Of a DNA stretch of 64,000 nt, positions 27,416 to 36,601 are shown one piece after another (position 1 is the first letter of the stretch; each line of letters begins with the position of its first letter). This DNA comes from JAWUWD01 sp034112085 (GTDB taxonomy: Bacteria; Bacteroidota; Bacteroidia; Cytophagales; Cyclobacteriaceae). The notes beneath the pieces are model-generated. The model was given only the letters and a program-made list of their open reading frames with translations, was not told the origin of the DNA and did no database searches. A program made the translations under genes and the position numbers. The stretch is from assembly GCA_034112085.1 (NCBI GenBank), contig JAWUWD010000086.1, positions 10,122 to 74,121 on the forward strand, read 5' to 3'.

Positions 27416-28486
27416 CTATACCGTACCTTCTTTCATTTTTTCAGCACTTTCGGCAATTCTCAGCTCTTCGATAAAGGCGCCAATTTCACCATCCATCACT
27501 GTAGGTAGATTGTGTTGTGAATACCCAATACGATGATCGGTAACTCGACCTTGTGGATAGTTATAAGTTCGTATTTTATCAGATCTATCACCACTACCGA
27601 CCATGCCTCTACGCATACCTCCTACTTCTTCATTGTGCTTGGTAAGTTCTATTTCATATATTCTTGACTTAAGGACTTTCATTGCTTTGTCAAAATTTTT
27701 CAACTGAGACTTTTGATCTTGACATGACACGACCAATCCAGTAGGTGCGTGAGTAAGTCTTACTGCAGAATAGGTTGTATTTACTGATTGTCCACCGGGG
27801 CCGGATGAACAGAAGGTATCTTTTCTAACATCGTTCATGTCAATATTGACTTCGACATCATCCATCTCCGGTAAAACGGCAACTGTTGCCGCAGAAGTAT
27901 GCACTCTCCCTTGAGTTTCAGTGCTAGGTACCCGCTGCACCCTGTGCACACCAGATTCAAACTTGAATGTGCCAAATGGGTCTTCACCCGTCACGGTACT
28001 TACAATTTCTTTATACCCACCTGAAGTACCTAGAGTAATATCAAGTACGGTCAGTTTCAACCCTCTTTTTTCACAAAAACGCTGATACATACGGAATAGA
28101 TCTCCAGCAAATATAGCCGCTTCGTCTCCTCCCGTTCCAGCCCGGATTTCAAGGATGGCATTCTTATCATCATTGGGATCTTTTGGGATTAGCATTTGTT
28201 TGATCTCTGCTTCGATTTTTTCCTTCTGAGGGGCTAATTCATCCAGCTCCATCTTGGCCATTTCTCTAAACTCTGGATCTTTCTCTGTTTCTAGGACCTC
28301 TTTGGAACTAGCGATATTGTCGAGGATATTTTTATAAACATCATACTTATCCACAATCTTTCCTAATCCCTTATATTCTTTGCTCAATTGAGAGTATTTC
28401 TTCATATCAGACATCGCATCGGGCTGTACGATTAGTAGGCCTACATCCTCAAACCTTTCTTTTATATCTTCCAGTTTTCTGATCAT
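27416..28486 (-). CDS. prfA: Peptide chain release factor 1
   Basis: Reads UAA and UAG stop codons and releases the peptide. The 356-aa protein carries the GGQ motif in CSSGPGGQSVNTTYSAVRL and the recognition segment VPSTETQGRVHTS where PxT appears as P-S-T. Domains 1 (helical) and 3 are intact. It is the first gene of a minus-strand unit with the beta-helix lipoprotein. Confidence 0.96.
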   Translation of the reverse strand: MIRKLEDIKERFEDVGLLIVQPDAMSDMKKYSQLSKEYKGLGKIVDKYDVYKNILDNIASSKEVLETEKDPEFREMAKMELDELAPQKEKIEAEIKQMLIPKDPNDDKNAILEIRAGTGGDEAAIFAGDLFRMYQRFCEKRGLKLTVLDITLGTSGGYKEIVSTVTGEDPFGTFKFESGVHRVQRVPSTETQGRVHTSAATVAVLPEMDDVEVNIDMNDVRKDTFCSSGPGGQSVNTTYSAVRLTHAPTGLVVSCQDQKSQLKNFDKAMKVLKSRIYEIELTKHNEEVGGMRRGMVGSGDRSDKIRTYNYPQGRVTDHRIGYSQHNLPTVMDGEIGAFIEELRIAESAEKMKEGTV

Positions 28487-28587
28487 ATCTCTTCAAATTA
28501 ATTCGTAAAATTAACAAAATGGATGATTCTATTTGCATTAATGACCGAGGACTTTATTCCTTACTATCTTATCCCTATTTTTGTTAG

Positions 28588-29016
28588 ATGATATATTTAG
28601 CGGAATTGATTTTATTGGTTTGTTTTTCATGCAATCAACAAGGGATGACTGACGAGCATCGGAAAAAACTAAAAAAAGAAACGGCTGATCGTAAAATAAT
28701 ACGAGTTACAGATGCAGATATTTTGAATGCCGCAAAAATAATGGCAGTAGAAGTTTATGATCTGAGTAAGTCGAACAATATTCTTCCAAAGAATATGAAA
28801 TGGATATCACTTCAAGATACTCTATCGAACCCATACGAAGTGCAAATGCAGGAAGCATATCAGTATTCCATCGACCAAGGGCTACAACTATATGAAAATA
28901 TAGAACGCATAAATAATGAAAAGTTCGTGTTTACAAAGCCGGAAATATTGTCAGATAGTACTCAAGGATTCTGGCTGGTGACATTAGAGCAAAAAGCAAT
29001 TATCAAAAGCTTTTAA
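28588..29016 (+). CDS. Small conserved lipoprotein
   Basis: A 142-aa predicted lipoprotein with a short signal peptide and lipobox LVCFSC (Cys15). The mature part is mostly helical: DEHRKKLKKETADRKIIRVT, then DADILNAAKIMAVEVYDLS. Similar short lipoproteins occur in Bacteroidota but I cannot name the family; some resemblance to heme-binding Tll0287-like (DUF3365) helices exists without the CxxCH motif. It stands alone, divergent from prfA. Confidence 0.6.
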   Translation: MIYLAELILLVCFSCNQQGMTDEHRKKLKKETADRKIIRVTDADILNAAKIMAVEVYDLSKSNNILPKNMKWISLQDTLSNPYEVQMQEAYQYSIDQGLQLYENIERINNEKFVFTKPEILSDSTQGFWLVTLEQKAIIKSF

Positions 29017-29082
29017 TAAGCAGTTCCTCACACTTTTGAAACTCATTTTATTGCTAGAATATATAATTATGGGTATTTAATC

Positions 29083-29130
29083 TCCATTTAGGAAATAAAT
29101 AATCTGTAACTTGTGCATCCATTTAGGAAA
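29083..29130 (+). promoter_or_regulatory. Two 13-bp direct repeats upstream of padR
   Basis: TCCATTTAGGAAA occurs at 29083-29095 and again at 29118-29130, 35 nt apart, ending 29 nt before the padR ATG. Exact repetition at this place suggests a binding site for the PadR protein encoded just downstream, or tandem promoter elements. Confidence 0.55.
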
Positions 29131-29159
29131 CATATAGTCTTTACAGTGACTTATAAATT

Positions 29160-29501
29160 ATGAAGGGAACATACTTAGGGGAATTTCAGGAAATCGTTTT
29201 GCTCGCTATTCTCATTCTTGATGACAATGCCTATGGTGTGACGATCCAAGAAGAAATAAAAAATGAGCTGAGTAGAAACATTAGTCGTGGGGCTTTACAC
29301 ACAGCACTTACACGTCTAGAGGAAAAAGGGTTTATAAAATCCGAAGTTGGTGGAGCAACCAAGGAGCGAGGCGGAAGAAGTAAACGCATGTATGCTGTGA
29401 CCAATCTGGGAAAGGACGCACTCAAAGAGGCGCGACAACTTAGAGAGCAATTGTGGCAAAAAGTGCCAGAGTGGGCGGTCAATATTAGTTATGCTATATA
29501 G
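29160..29501 (+). CDS. PadR-family transcriptional regulator
   Basis: A 113-aa winged-helix repressor. The N-terminal domain (GEFQEIVLLAILILDDNAYG) and the RGALHTALTRLEEKGFIKSE recognition region are typical, followed by a GGRSKRMYAVT wing. It is directly upstream of an FtsX-type permease with a gap of 4 nt. That pairing recurs in Cytophagales, and PadR is presumed to repress its own operon in response to a membrane-active compound. Confidence 0.9.
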   Translation: MKGTYLGEFQEIVLLAILILDDNAYGVTIQEEIKNELSRNISRGALHTALTRLEEKGFIKSEVGGATKERGGRSKRMYAVTNLGKDALKEARQLREQLWQKVPEWAVNISYAI

Positions 29502-29505
29502 GTGA

Positions 29506-32166
29506 ATGCAGCAAGCAATCCGACCACCAAAATTAATCACTAAACTGTTTCAGTGGTTCTGTGAAGACGAATATTATGATGAGCTGCAGGGAGACTTGGA
29601 GGAGACTTATTGTGAAAATGTAAACACCTTAGGAATAAGAGCAGCCAATAAAAATTATATAAAAGAAGTATTGCTGATGCTAAGACCGTCAGTTATTAAA
29701 AAGATTAAAACTCAAATAACATACTCAAACAACAGCGATATGATTAAGAATTATTTAAAAATTGGAATTAGGAATATACTAAGTCAGAAATTGTATTCCT
29801 TCATCAATGTCTTCGGGTTAGCCGTTGGCATGACTGCTACAATATTGATTGTAATATATGTGCAGGATGAAATGAGCTATGATAAATATCACGAGAAAAG
29901 TGATCGAATATATCGCGTTTCGAGGCAATGGCTAAATGACTCTGGTGAATCGAGTTTACATGTTGGCACAGTTGCGGCTCCGTTTGGACCTCTTTTAGAA
30001 AATGATTTTGAAGGGGTAATTGAAAATGCGGTTCGATTTTCTTCAGGGGAAGCTCCACTAATGGTTGGCGGAGACAAACAGTTCGAAGAAGCAAGATACT
30101 TCTGGGCAGAGGCAGACATCTTTGACATCTTCACCTGGAAGATGGTTGCTGGTGATCCTAAAGCGGCATTGGTAGAGCCTAATACCATTGTACTAACACA
30201 AAGCACTGCAGAAAAGTATTTCGGCAACGAAGAGGCCCTCAATAAAACAATTACTTTCAAGAATTTTGGAATAGAAGTAGAAATGAAAATAACCGGAATT
30301 GTAGAGGACACCCCTGCAAATTCACATTTTCAATTTGATATGCTCGCGTCATTCATAACCCTTGAAAATTTCATGGGTCGTGAGAATATGATGAAGGACT
30401 GGGGAGGCAATAATTACTCTACTTTTTTATTATTTCCTGAAGGTTTTAATCTTGGTGAATTCGAAACTAAAATACCGGACTTTATTGATAAGCATTTGGA
30501 AATGAGACAGTCGGGGGAATTAGCGTCAAAAACTAACAAATTGCATTTCATGCCCCTCACGGATATTCACTTGTATTCACACCTAGATTCAGAAATAGAG
30601 GCCAATGGCAATATTACCTATGTATATACATATACCATTATTGCCTTGTTTATATTAGTGATCGCGTGCATCAACTTTATGAACTTGTCAACCGCGCGTT
30701 CGGTGAAGCGCTCAAAGGAAGTGGGGATACGTAAAGTAATGGGTGCATTCCGTTCTTCTCTCATCAATCAATTCTTAACCGAATCAATACTTGTAGCAAT
30801 GTTTGCTTCCATCGTTGCATTGGGCTTTGTGATCTTAATACTCCCTTGGTTCAATCATTTTGTAGACAAAGAATTGGTGCTTTTTGGTTCAAATCCTTCG
30901 TTTCTGATCACACTCATAATTGGGATTGTATTTTCAGTTGGATTATTGGCAGGTAGTTATCCAGCCTTTTATCTTTCTTCTTTTCAACCAGCTTCGGTAC
31001 TAAAAGGAGCTCATAAGTCTATAAATAGTAAGTTTAATCTACGGTCTGCATTGGTTGTTTTTCAGTTTTTTATTTCAATATGCTTGATAGTGGGTGTTGG
31101 AATCATAGGTGACCAAATGGACTATATGAAAACCAAAGATCTTGGTTTTAAAAAAGACAATATGATTGTTCTGCCAGTTTCGGACCAAATGTTTTCAAAC
31201 TATAAGTCGATAAAAGAAAGACTTGATCAACAGCCAGGAATTGAAGATGTGATGCTGTCGAGCCGCGTACCTTCGGGAAGACTATTAGATTCTCAAGGAG
31301 GTTCCGCAGAAGTAGATGGTGAAATGAAAAATATTACATTTCGCATCGCTGATGTTCACACAGGATTTGCCTACTTAGAGGCACTAAAGATTAAATTTTT
31401 AGCAGGAAGAAATTTTGACTCGAATTTAGCTAGTGATTCTTCTGAAGCTTTTATCCTTAATAAAGCTGCTATTGAAAGACTTGGTTGGAGCTCAGCAGAA
31501 ATGGCCATAGGCAAGAAATTTAATTATGGAAGACGAAAAGGTCAAGTTATCGGGGTAGTCGATGATTTTCACTTCGAGTCTTTACATCAAAAGATTGCTC
31601 CCATGGTATTCCTGATCACGGGTGGCAGGTCAAGAAATATTGTCGTGAAAGTAAAAGAAGGATATGAAGAGGCAACAATGGCTTATTTGAAAGAACAATG
31701 GACATTTTTACGACCAGGGTTTCCGTTTGATTTCTTCACCATTAGTGAGCGATTTGATCAACAATATGAGTCAGATGAGAAGCTGGGGAAACTCGTACAA
31801 TATTTCTCTATGTTGGCAATTTTCGTGGCTATACTTGGTCTTTTTGGTTTGTCTTCATTTTCTATCGAGCAAAGACTCAAGGAGATCGGAGTTCGTAAAG
31901 TAATGGGTGCATCTATCAAATCAATTGTATTGTTATTGATCAAGAATTTTGCTTCACTAGTTTCTATAGCTCTTTTATTCGCTATTCCAGTCACCTACTA
32001 TGGAATGAATACTTGGCTTGAAGGTTTTTCATACGCAGGAAGCATTCAGCCTTGGCCATTCGTTTTTGGAGGGCTTTTTGCCCTGATATTTGCGATTATT
32101 ACTGTGAGTTATGAAACATTGAAGGCAGCATATTCCAATCCAGTTGATAGCCTTAAAAGCGAGTAA
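29506..32166 (+). CDS. FtsX/MacB-type ABC permease with prefix domain
   Basis: An 886-aa permease. Residues 1-90 form a soluble prefix domain (PPKLITKLFQWFCEDEYYDELQGDLEE). Then come two MacB-like modules, each a periplasmic core domain followed by FtsX helices: the first ends near RSVKRSKEVGIRKVMGAFRSSL, the second near EQRLKEIGVRKVMGASIKSI. About eight helices are predicted. It needs a separate ATPase, which is not nearby. Family members export peptides or antimicrobials, or act in stress signalling. It is translationally close to PadR and ends at a strong shared terminator. Confidence 0.9.
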   Translation: MQQAIRPPKLITKLFQWFCEDEYYDELQGDLEETYCENVNTLGIRAANKNYIKEVLLMLRPSVIKKIKTQITYSNNSDMIKNYLKIGIRNILSQKLYSFINVFGLAVGMTATILIVIYVQDEMSYDKYHEKSDRIYRVSRQWLNDSGESSLHVGTVAAPFGPLLENDFEGVIENAVRFSSGEAPLMVGGDKQFEEARYFWAEADIFDIFTWKMVAGDPKAALVEPNTIVLTQSTAEKYFGNEEALNKTITFKNFGIEVEMKITGIVEDTPANSHFQFDMLASFITLENFMGRENMMKDWGGNNYSTFLLFPEGFNLGEFETKIPDFIDKHLEMRQSGELASKTNKLHFMPLTDIHLYSHLDSEIEANGNITYVYTYTIIALFILVIACINFMNLSTARSVKRSKEVGIRKVMGAFRSSLINQFLTESILVAMFASIVALGFVILILPWFNHFVDKELVLFGSNPSFLITLIIGIVFSVGLLAGSYPAFYLSSFQPASVLKGAHKSINSKFNLRSALVVFQFFISICLIVGVGIIGDQMDYMKTKDLGFKKDNMIVLPVSDQMFSNYKSIKERLDQQPGIEDVMLSSRVPSGRLLDSQGGSAEVDGEMKNITFRIADVHTGFAYLEALKIKFLAGRNFDSNLASDSSEAFILNKAAIERLGWSSAEMAIGKKFNYGRRKGQVIGVVDDFHFESLHQKIAPMVFLITGGRSRNIVVKVKEGYEEATMAYLKEQWTFLRPGFPFDFFTISERFDQQYESDEKLGKLVQYFSMLAIFVAILGLFGLSSFSIEQRLKEIGVRKVMGASIKSIVLLLIKNFASLVSIALLFAIPVTYYGMNTWLEGFSYAGSIQPWPFVFGGLFALIFAIITVSYETLKAAYSNPVDSLKSE

Positions 32167-32172
32167 TTAGTG

Positions 32173-32208
32173 CATTCCTTCATAAGACTCTTATGAAGGA
32201 ATGTTATT
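32173..32208. terminator. Bidirectional terminator between permease and AI-2E gene
   Basis: Perfect 14-bp inverted repeat CATTCCTTCATAAG / CTTATGAAGGAATG with a 3-nt loop, between two convergent genes. The T-rich flank is modest. Confidence 0.85.
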
Positions 32209-32213
32209 TCTAG

Positions 32214-33293
32214 CTAATCTTCATCGGGCCCACTTCCCATCAATCTCATCATGACTTGAGCATCCGGAATCTGAGATAATACGACTTTGGTCAGAACGAG
32301 TAAAGGAACCGAAAGAATCATCCCGGTAATTCCCCAGATATATCCCCAAAACACTAGTCCGAGTATAACAACCACAGTATTCAAAGATAGTTTCTTTCCC
32401 TGCATTCTTGGCTCAATGATATTGCCCATCACCACTTGTACAGTGATTAATAATAGGAACATTATAAAAATGATCCCCATAGAGTCTAGTTGAATAAGAC
32501 CCAATAGTAAAGGGGGGATAGTGGCAATAATAGATCCTACAGTAGGAATAAAATTGAGTAAGAAGGTCAAGAACCCCCAAAATAAAGCGAACTCAATACC
32601 GAAAGCCCAGCATATAAGAAAGTAACCAATGCCAGTCATTAGACTCATAAGAAACTTAACCTTCATGTAGGTAACAATCGAGGACTTGATATGCTCAAAG
32701 CCTGCCAACAGTTTTTCCTCTTTCTCTGCATTCCCTTTTTCCAGGTAATGAATGTATTCCTCATATTTTAATATTCCGCCCAGTAAACCGATCAAGTACA
32801 GAGCAGTCATAAAAAATGATCCAGTGAAGCTACCTAGTGCTCCTGCAAACTGGCCTAAAACTCCTGCAAATTGACCCGATGATTCTAGCAACCAATCATT
32901 GCTCATCAGATTGGATAATGTTTTTATAATATCAGTGGTATTGATTTGCACACCAGGAAGCGTATTGACCCAAAGCATCATGCCATTAAGTTTTATCTGA
33001 ATTTGCGCCAATAAGCTGTCTTTTTGTTCGGAGATACTGAGTCCCGTTTGATATATCAATGCACCTAAGCCCCAAAGGATCGAGAGAGTCGACACTGAAA
33101 TAGCAGTCAAACTCAAGGTATATGGCCATTTTTTGCTCTGAAACCAGGACAAAATCGGCTGGAGTAAAATCGCTATAAAAAGAGCCAAGGCTAGAGGAAC
33201 CAACAATGCCGATAAAACGGAAAGCAGGTAAACTCCAAGAATAGCCAGAAGAATTAGCAATAAATTTTTAATGGATTTGATATCGTTTTCCAT
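32214..33293 (-). CDS. AI-2E family transporter
   Basis: A 359-aa polytopic membrane protein of the AI-2E/PerM (TqsA) family, with about seven to eight helices. The N-terminal two helices (LLLILLAILGVYLLSVLSAL) and the C-terminal region (FALFWGFLTFLLNFIPTVGSIIATIPPLLLGLIQ) with GNIIEPRMQGKKLSLNTVVVILGLVFWGYIWG (in separate blocks) are characteristic. Members export small metabolites or exchange cations. The specific substrate cannot be judged. Confidence 0.9.
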   Translation of the reverse strand: MENDIKSIKNLLLILLAILGVYLLSVLSALLVPLALALFIAILLQPILSWFQSKKWPYTLSLTAISVSTLSILWGLGALIYQTGLSISEQKDSLLAQIQIKLNGMMLWVNTLPGVQINTTDIIKTLSNLMSNDWLLESSGQFAGVLGQFAGALGSFTGSFFMTALYLIGLLGGILKYEEYIHYLEKGNAEKEEKLLAGFEHIKSSIVTYMKVKFLMSLMTGIGYFLICWAFGIEFALFWGFLTFLLNFIPTVGSIIATIPPLLLGLIQLDSMGIIFIMFLLLITVQVVMGNIIEPRMQGKKLSLNTVVVILGLVFWGYIWGITGMILSVPLLVLTKVVLSQIPDAQVMMRLMGSGPDED

Positions 33294-33389
33294 AAGTACA
33301 CGCTACATTTTATTTTGAAGATAGGCGAAATTTAACAAACAATTATAGTCAACCGTCATTCTCACATCAAAAAGATACCGTTCATCACG

Positions 33390-33419
33390 ACCTCAATTCA
33401 ATCACATAAGAATTGAGGT
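33390..33419. promoter_or_regulatory. 10-bp inverted repeat upstream of DUF2911 gene
   Basis: ACCTCAATTC / GAATTGAGGT with a 10-nt loop, between the divergent AI-2E and DUF2911 genes. Related half-sites occur downstream at 33464-33475 and 33487-33498 (CTCAATTAACAT twice, 23 nt apart, the second covering the ATG). This could be an operator array. Confidence 0.4.
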
Positions 33420-33496
33420 GTGTAAGTTTACGATTTACGTATGAATCAGTATCATGTCAGAACCTCAATTAACATCAACAACTTAACTCAATTAAC

Positions 33497-34627
33497 ATGA
33501 ACACAAAAAAACTATGGATGTCTGTAATGCTGTGCCTAGGAATTTCTGCATTATTAATCACAGCCGCACATGCACAAACAGTAACGACACCAAGAGCGGC
33601 TAGTCCAGCCGCAGAAGTGAGTCAAACCATTGGACTATCAAAGATCACCGTTAATTACTCAAGACCGAGTGTCACTAGCGCCAGAGGCGTAGATCGTACT
33701 GGAAAAATATGGGGACAATTGGTTCCTTTCGGCATGACTGATCCAGGATTTGGAAATGGAAAACCTAATCCTTGGCGTGCTGGGGCAAATGAGAATACTG
33801 TCGTCACTTTTTCTGATGATGTAAAGATCGAAGGAAAAGACATAAAAGCCGGATCATATGGACTGCACATTGAGGTAAAAGAAAACAATGATGCGACTGT
33901 TTACTTATCGAGTAACACACAATCTTGGGGCAGCTATTTCTATGAAGAAAGTGAAGACATCTTGAAAGTTGATATCAAAACGACTGAAAATTCATTTACC
34001 AATCGTTTGACATATAACTTCGTAGACATTACGACTAATAGTACTACTATAGCCTTGGACTGGGAGAACAAAAGATTTCCTATCAAAATAGCTGTAGCCG
34101 TAAATGATCTTGTTCTTACAAACATGAGAAATGAACTACGCTCAACACCTGGATTTGGATGGCAAGGACCGCTAGATGCTGCTCAATATTGTCTACAAAA
34201 TAATATCAATCATGAAGAAGCTCTTCAATGGGTAGATCAGGCCATCGCTGGTCAGCAAAACTTCACTACGATGAGTGTAAAAGCTCAGCTCCTTAAACAA
34301 ACTGGAAAAGAGGAAGAAGCTACTAAAACGATCAATGAAGCACTGAAGCTACCAACTGCGGCAGTTGGTGATTACTATGGATATGGTCGCCAACTGATAG
34401 GCCAAGATAAAAATGATGAAGCACTCAAAATCTTCAACACTATGAATAAAAAATGGCCTGATCACTGGTTGTCTACACATGGATTGGCAAGAGGGTATTC
34501 TGCCAAAGGTGACTACAAAAAAGCTTTAAAATATGAGAAGGTCGCTGTAGCGAAAGCTCCAGATGGAAGTAAGTCATTCTTGAATGGGTTCATCAAAACG
34601 CTAGAAGAAGGTAAAGATTTCAATTAA
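33497..34627 (+). CDS. DUF2911 protein with C-terminal TPR-like repeats
   Basis: A 376-aa secreted protein. The signal peptide is cleaved after AAHAQ (about residue 27). The DUF2911 domain follows (about 30-200): SQTIGLSKITVNYSRPSVT, GKIWGQLVPFG, WRAGANENTVVTFSDDVKIEG. Residues 210-376 form helical repeats (TPR-like). The function of DUF2911 is unknown; it is widespread in Bacteroidota periplasm. It has its own terminator and is monocistronic. Confidence 0.88.
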   Translation: MNTKKLWMSVMLCLGISALLITAAHAQTVTTPRAASPAAEVSQTIGLSKITVNYSRPSVTSARGVDRTGKIWGQLVPFGMTDPGFGNGKPNPWRAGANENTVVTFSDDVKIEGKDIKAGSYGLHIEVKENNDATVYLSSNTQSWGSYFYEESEDILKVDIKTTENSFTNRLTYNFVDITTNSTTIALDWENKRFPIKIAVAVNDLVLTNMRNELRSTPGFGWQGPLDAAQYCLQNNINHEEALQWVDQAIAGQQNFTTMSVKAQLLKQTGKEEEATKTINEALKLPTAAVGDYYGYGRQLIGQDKNDEALKIFNTMNKKWPDHWLSTHGLARGYSAKGDYKKALKYEKVAVAKAPDGSKSFLNGFIKTLEEGKDFN

Positions 34628-34705
34628 TCCAGAGATGGAATATTTTATAGTGGATCGTTGCTAATTGTTTAGTAAAAACCACCTCCTCACTAATTGAGGA
34701 TTCTG

Positions 34706-34740
34706 AAAGCCCTGATATTCAAAGTCAGGGCTTTTCTTTT
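34706..34740 (+). terminator. Terminator after DUF2911 gene
   Basis: AAAGCCCTGA / TCAGGGCTTTT stem with a 9-nt loop and a T-rich tail, about 80 nt after the stop. Confidence 0.88.
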
Positions 34741-34768
34741 GCTCAGGATTCTCCCTATATTGACAACC

Positions 34769-35275
34769 ATGAACCCTAATTTCGATTATCTACCAGAATT
34801 TTATAAAGGTTATGTTTCACTAGTGAGCAGTCAACCTTTGATTACAGCCCTCAGTCAATCTAAAGCCACATGCCTTGATCTATTTCAATCGATAGATGAA
34901 AAAAAAGGAGGATATGCCTACGCTGAAGGTAAATGGACCATCAAAGAACTGATCAACCACGTGATAGATGCCGAGAGGGTATTTGCTTACCGGGCTTTGA
35001 CCTTTGCCCGCAATGACCATGCTGAATTGCCTGGATTTGAAGAGAATACTTGGGTAGAAGCAAGCAATGCAAATAGCAGAACTATGGAAAACTTGGTGGC
35101 GCAATATGCGCAAGTGAGCGCCTCCACAATGCTGCTTTTCAAAAGCTTTGATACTGAAATGTTGAATAGAGTAGGAACAGCTAGTGGTGTTAAATTCAAC
35201 GTTGCTAATATTGGATTTATCATGGCAGGTCATGAATCACATCATGTCAATATTCTAAAAGAACGATATCTATAG
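34769..35275 (+). CDS. DinB-family protein
   Basis: A 168-aa four-helix-bundle protein of the DinB/YfiT superfamily. Likely metal ligands are His in INHVIDAERV (helix 2) and the two His in AGHESHHVNIL (helix 4). Members include thiol-dependent transferases and damage-inducible proteins, so the activity is open. The frame extends upstream through the terminator, but ATG 34769 is the sensible start. It is the first gene of the envelope run; the PBP4 gene begins 4 nt after its stop. Confidence 0.85.
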   Translation: MNPNFDYLPEFYKGYVSLVSSQPLITALSQSKATCLDLFQSIDEKKGGYAYAEGKWTIKELINHVIDAERVFAYRALTFARNDHAELPGFEENTWVEASNANSRTMENLVAQYAQVSASTMLLFKSFDTEMLNRVGTASGVKFNVANIGFIMAGHESHHVNILKERYL

Positions 35276-35279
35276 TGAT

Positions 35280-36578
35280 ATGAAAAAGTATCTTTGGATA
35301 CCGTTTCTACTATTTTCTTTGACATCATGCATGATGTCAAAGAAGGCAGTGCTCAACCAACAGCTGAGTTTTTCAGAAAATAATTATCAGAACCATGTTG
35401 GGTTTTCGCTATATGATCTTGAAAAGAAAGAGTATCTGTATGACTATAACCATGATAGATATTTCACCCCGGCATCCAATACGAAGATTCTTACATTCTA
35501 TACTGGACTAGTTCTTCTCAAAGATCGAGTTCCTGCATTGCAATATGTAGAACGTGGTGATTCTCTTATATTTTGGGGCACAGGTGATCCTTCTTTTCTC
35601 AATTCAAAAGTCGCGCTAGACTCTTCTGTTTTTGATTATTTTAGTACCTCTGAAAAGCATTTATACTTGTCGACTAGTAACTATGTTGACGAGCGCTTTG
35701 GCTCGGGTTGGGCATGGGACGACTATAATTACTCATTCTCGGCTGAGAAAAGTCCTTTCCCAATTTATGGCAATACTATATCGGTTAGTAAGATGGCCAA
35801 TGATAAGAAACTAACTATTGATGTTCCGTATTTTAAGAGGTACTTCTATCTCAATGACAGCAGTTCTAATAGATCACCCATCATACGTGATGAGAATAAT
35901 AATGAGATTAACTACACCCCAACGAAATCTAATAACGGATTCGCTAAGCGTTGGCCATTCAAATATTCAGATTTATTGGTCTCCAACTTGCTGTCTGACA
36001 CGCTCAACAGCCCTGTCAAGTTGATCCACTATCAAAAGCCAACGAATACAAAACAGCTTTACAGTTTACCGACTGATTCGCTTTATGAGAAAATGATGCA
36101 AGACAGTGACAATTTCATCGCTGAGCAATTGATGCTAGTTTATAGTAGCCAACTTAGTGATTCACTTGGGACAGAAGGAGTGATTGACTATATGCAAAGT
36201 CACTATTTATTTGATCTTCCTGATGAAGTGGTTTGGAAAGATGGATCAGGTTTATCTAGATACAATTTGATCACCCCAAGATCAATAGTAAGGCTTTGGG
36301 AGAAAATATATGGGGAAGTGCCACAAGATCGATTATTCGATTTGCTAGCAAGTGGAGGAAAAGCTGGCACTCTCAAAAACTATTATAAGGCTGATAAACC
36401 ATATATCTACGGTAAAACCGGGACACTTAGTAATAACCACAACTTAAGCGGTTTTTTGTTGACCAAATCTGGTAAGGTTCTTATTTTTAGCTACATGAAC
36501 AATAACTACATTGTCAAAGCATCAGAGATGAAAAAAGGAATGGAGCAATTGTTGTTATCAATTCGAGACAAGTATTAA
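35280..36578 (+). CDS. dacB: D-Ala-D-Ala carboxypeptidase/endopeptidase (PBP4, S13)
   Basis: A 432-aa lipoprotein (Cys17 in FSLTSC) with class C penicillin-binding motifs: SxxK as Ser66-Lys69 (TPASNTKIL), SDN as Ser276-Asn278, and KTG at Lys379-Gly381 (YGKTGTLSNNHNLSG). It trims or opens cross-linked peptidoglycan peptides at the cell envelope. It is the second gene of a plus-strand run and is followed by the GH3 hexosaminidase, which suggests joint cell-wall turnover. Confidence 0.92.
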   Translation: MKKYLWIPFLLFSLTSCMMSKKAVLNQQLSFSENNYQNHVGFSLYDLEKKEYLYDYNHDRYFTPASNTKILTFYTGLVLLKDRVPALQYVERGDSLIFWGTGDPSFLNSKVALDSSVFDYFSTSEKHLYLSTSNYVDERFGSGWAWDDYNYSFSAEKSPFPIYGNTISVSKMANDKKLTIDVPYFKRYFYLNDSSSNRSPIIRDENNNEINYTPTKSNNGFAKRWPFKYSDLLVSNLLSDTLNSPVKLIHYQKPTNTKQLYSLPTDSLYEKMMQDSDNFIAEQLMLVYSSQLSDSLGTEGVIDYMQSHYLFDLPDEVVWKDGSGLSRYNLITPRSIVRLWEKIYGEVPQDRLFDLLASGGKAGTLKNYYKADKPYIYGKTGTLSNNHNLSGFLLTKSGKVLIFSYMNNNYIVKASEMKKGMEQLLLSIRDKY

Positions 36579-36601
36579 TTCATTTCTATTAATTTAGCCC
36601 T

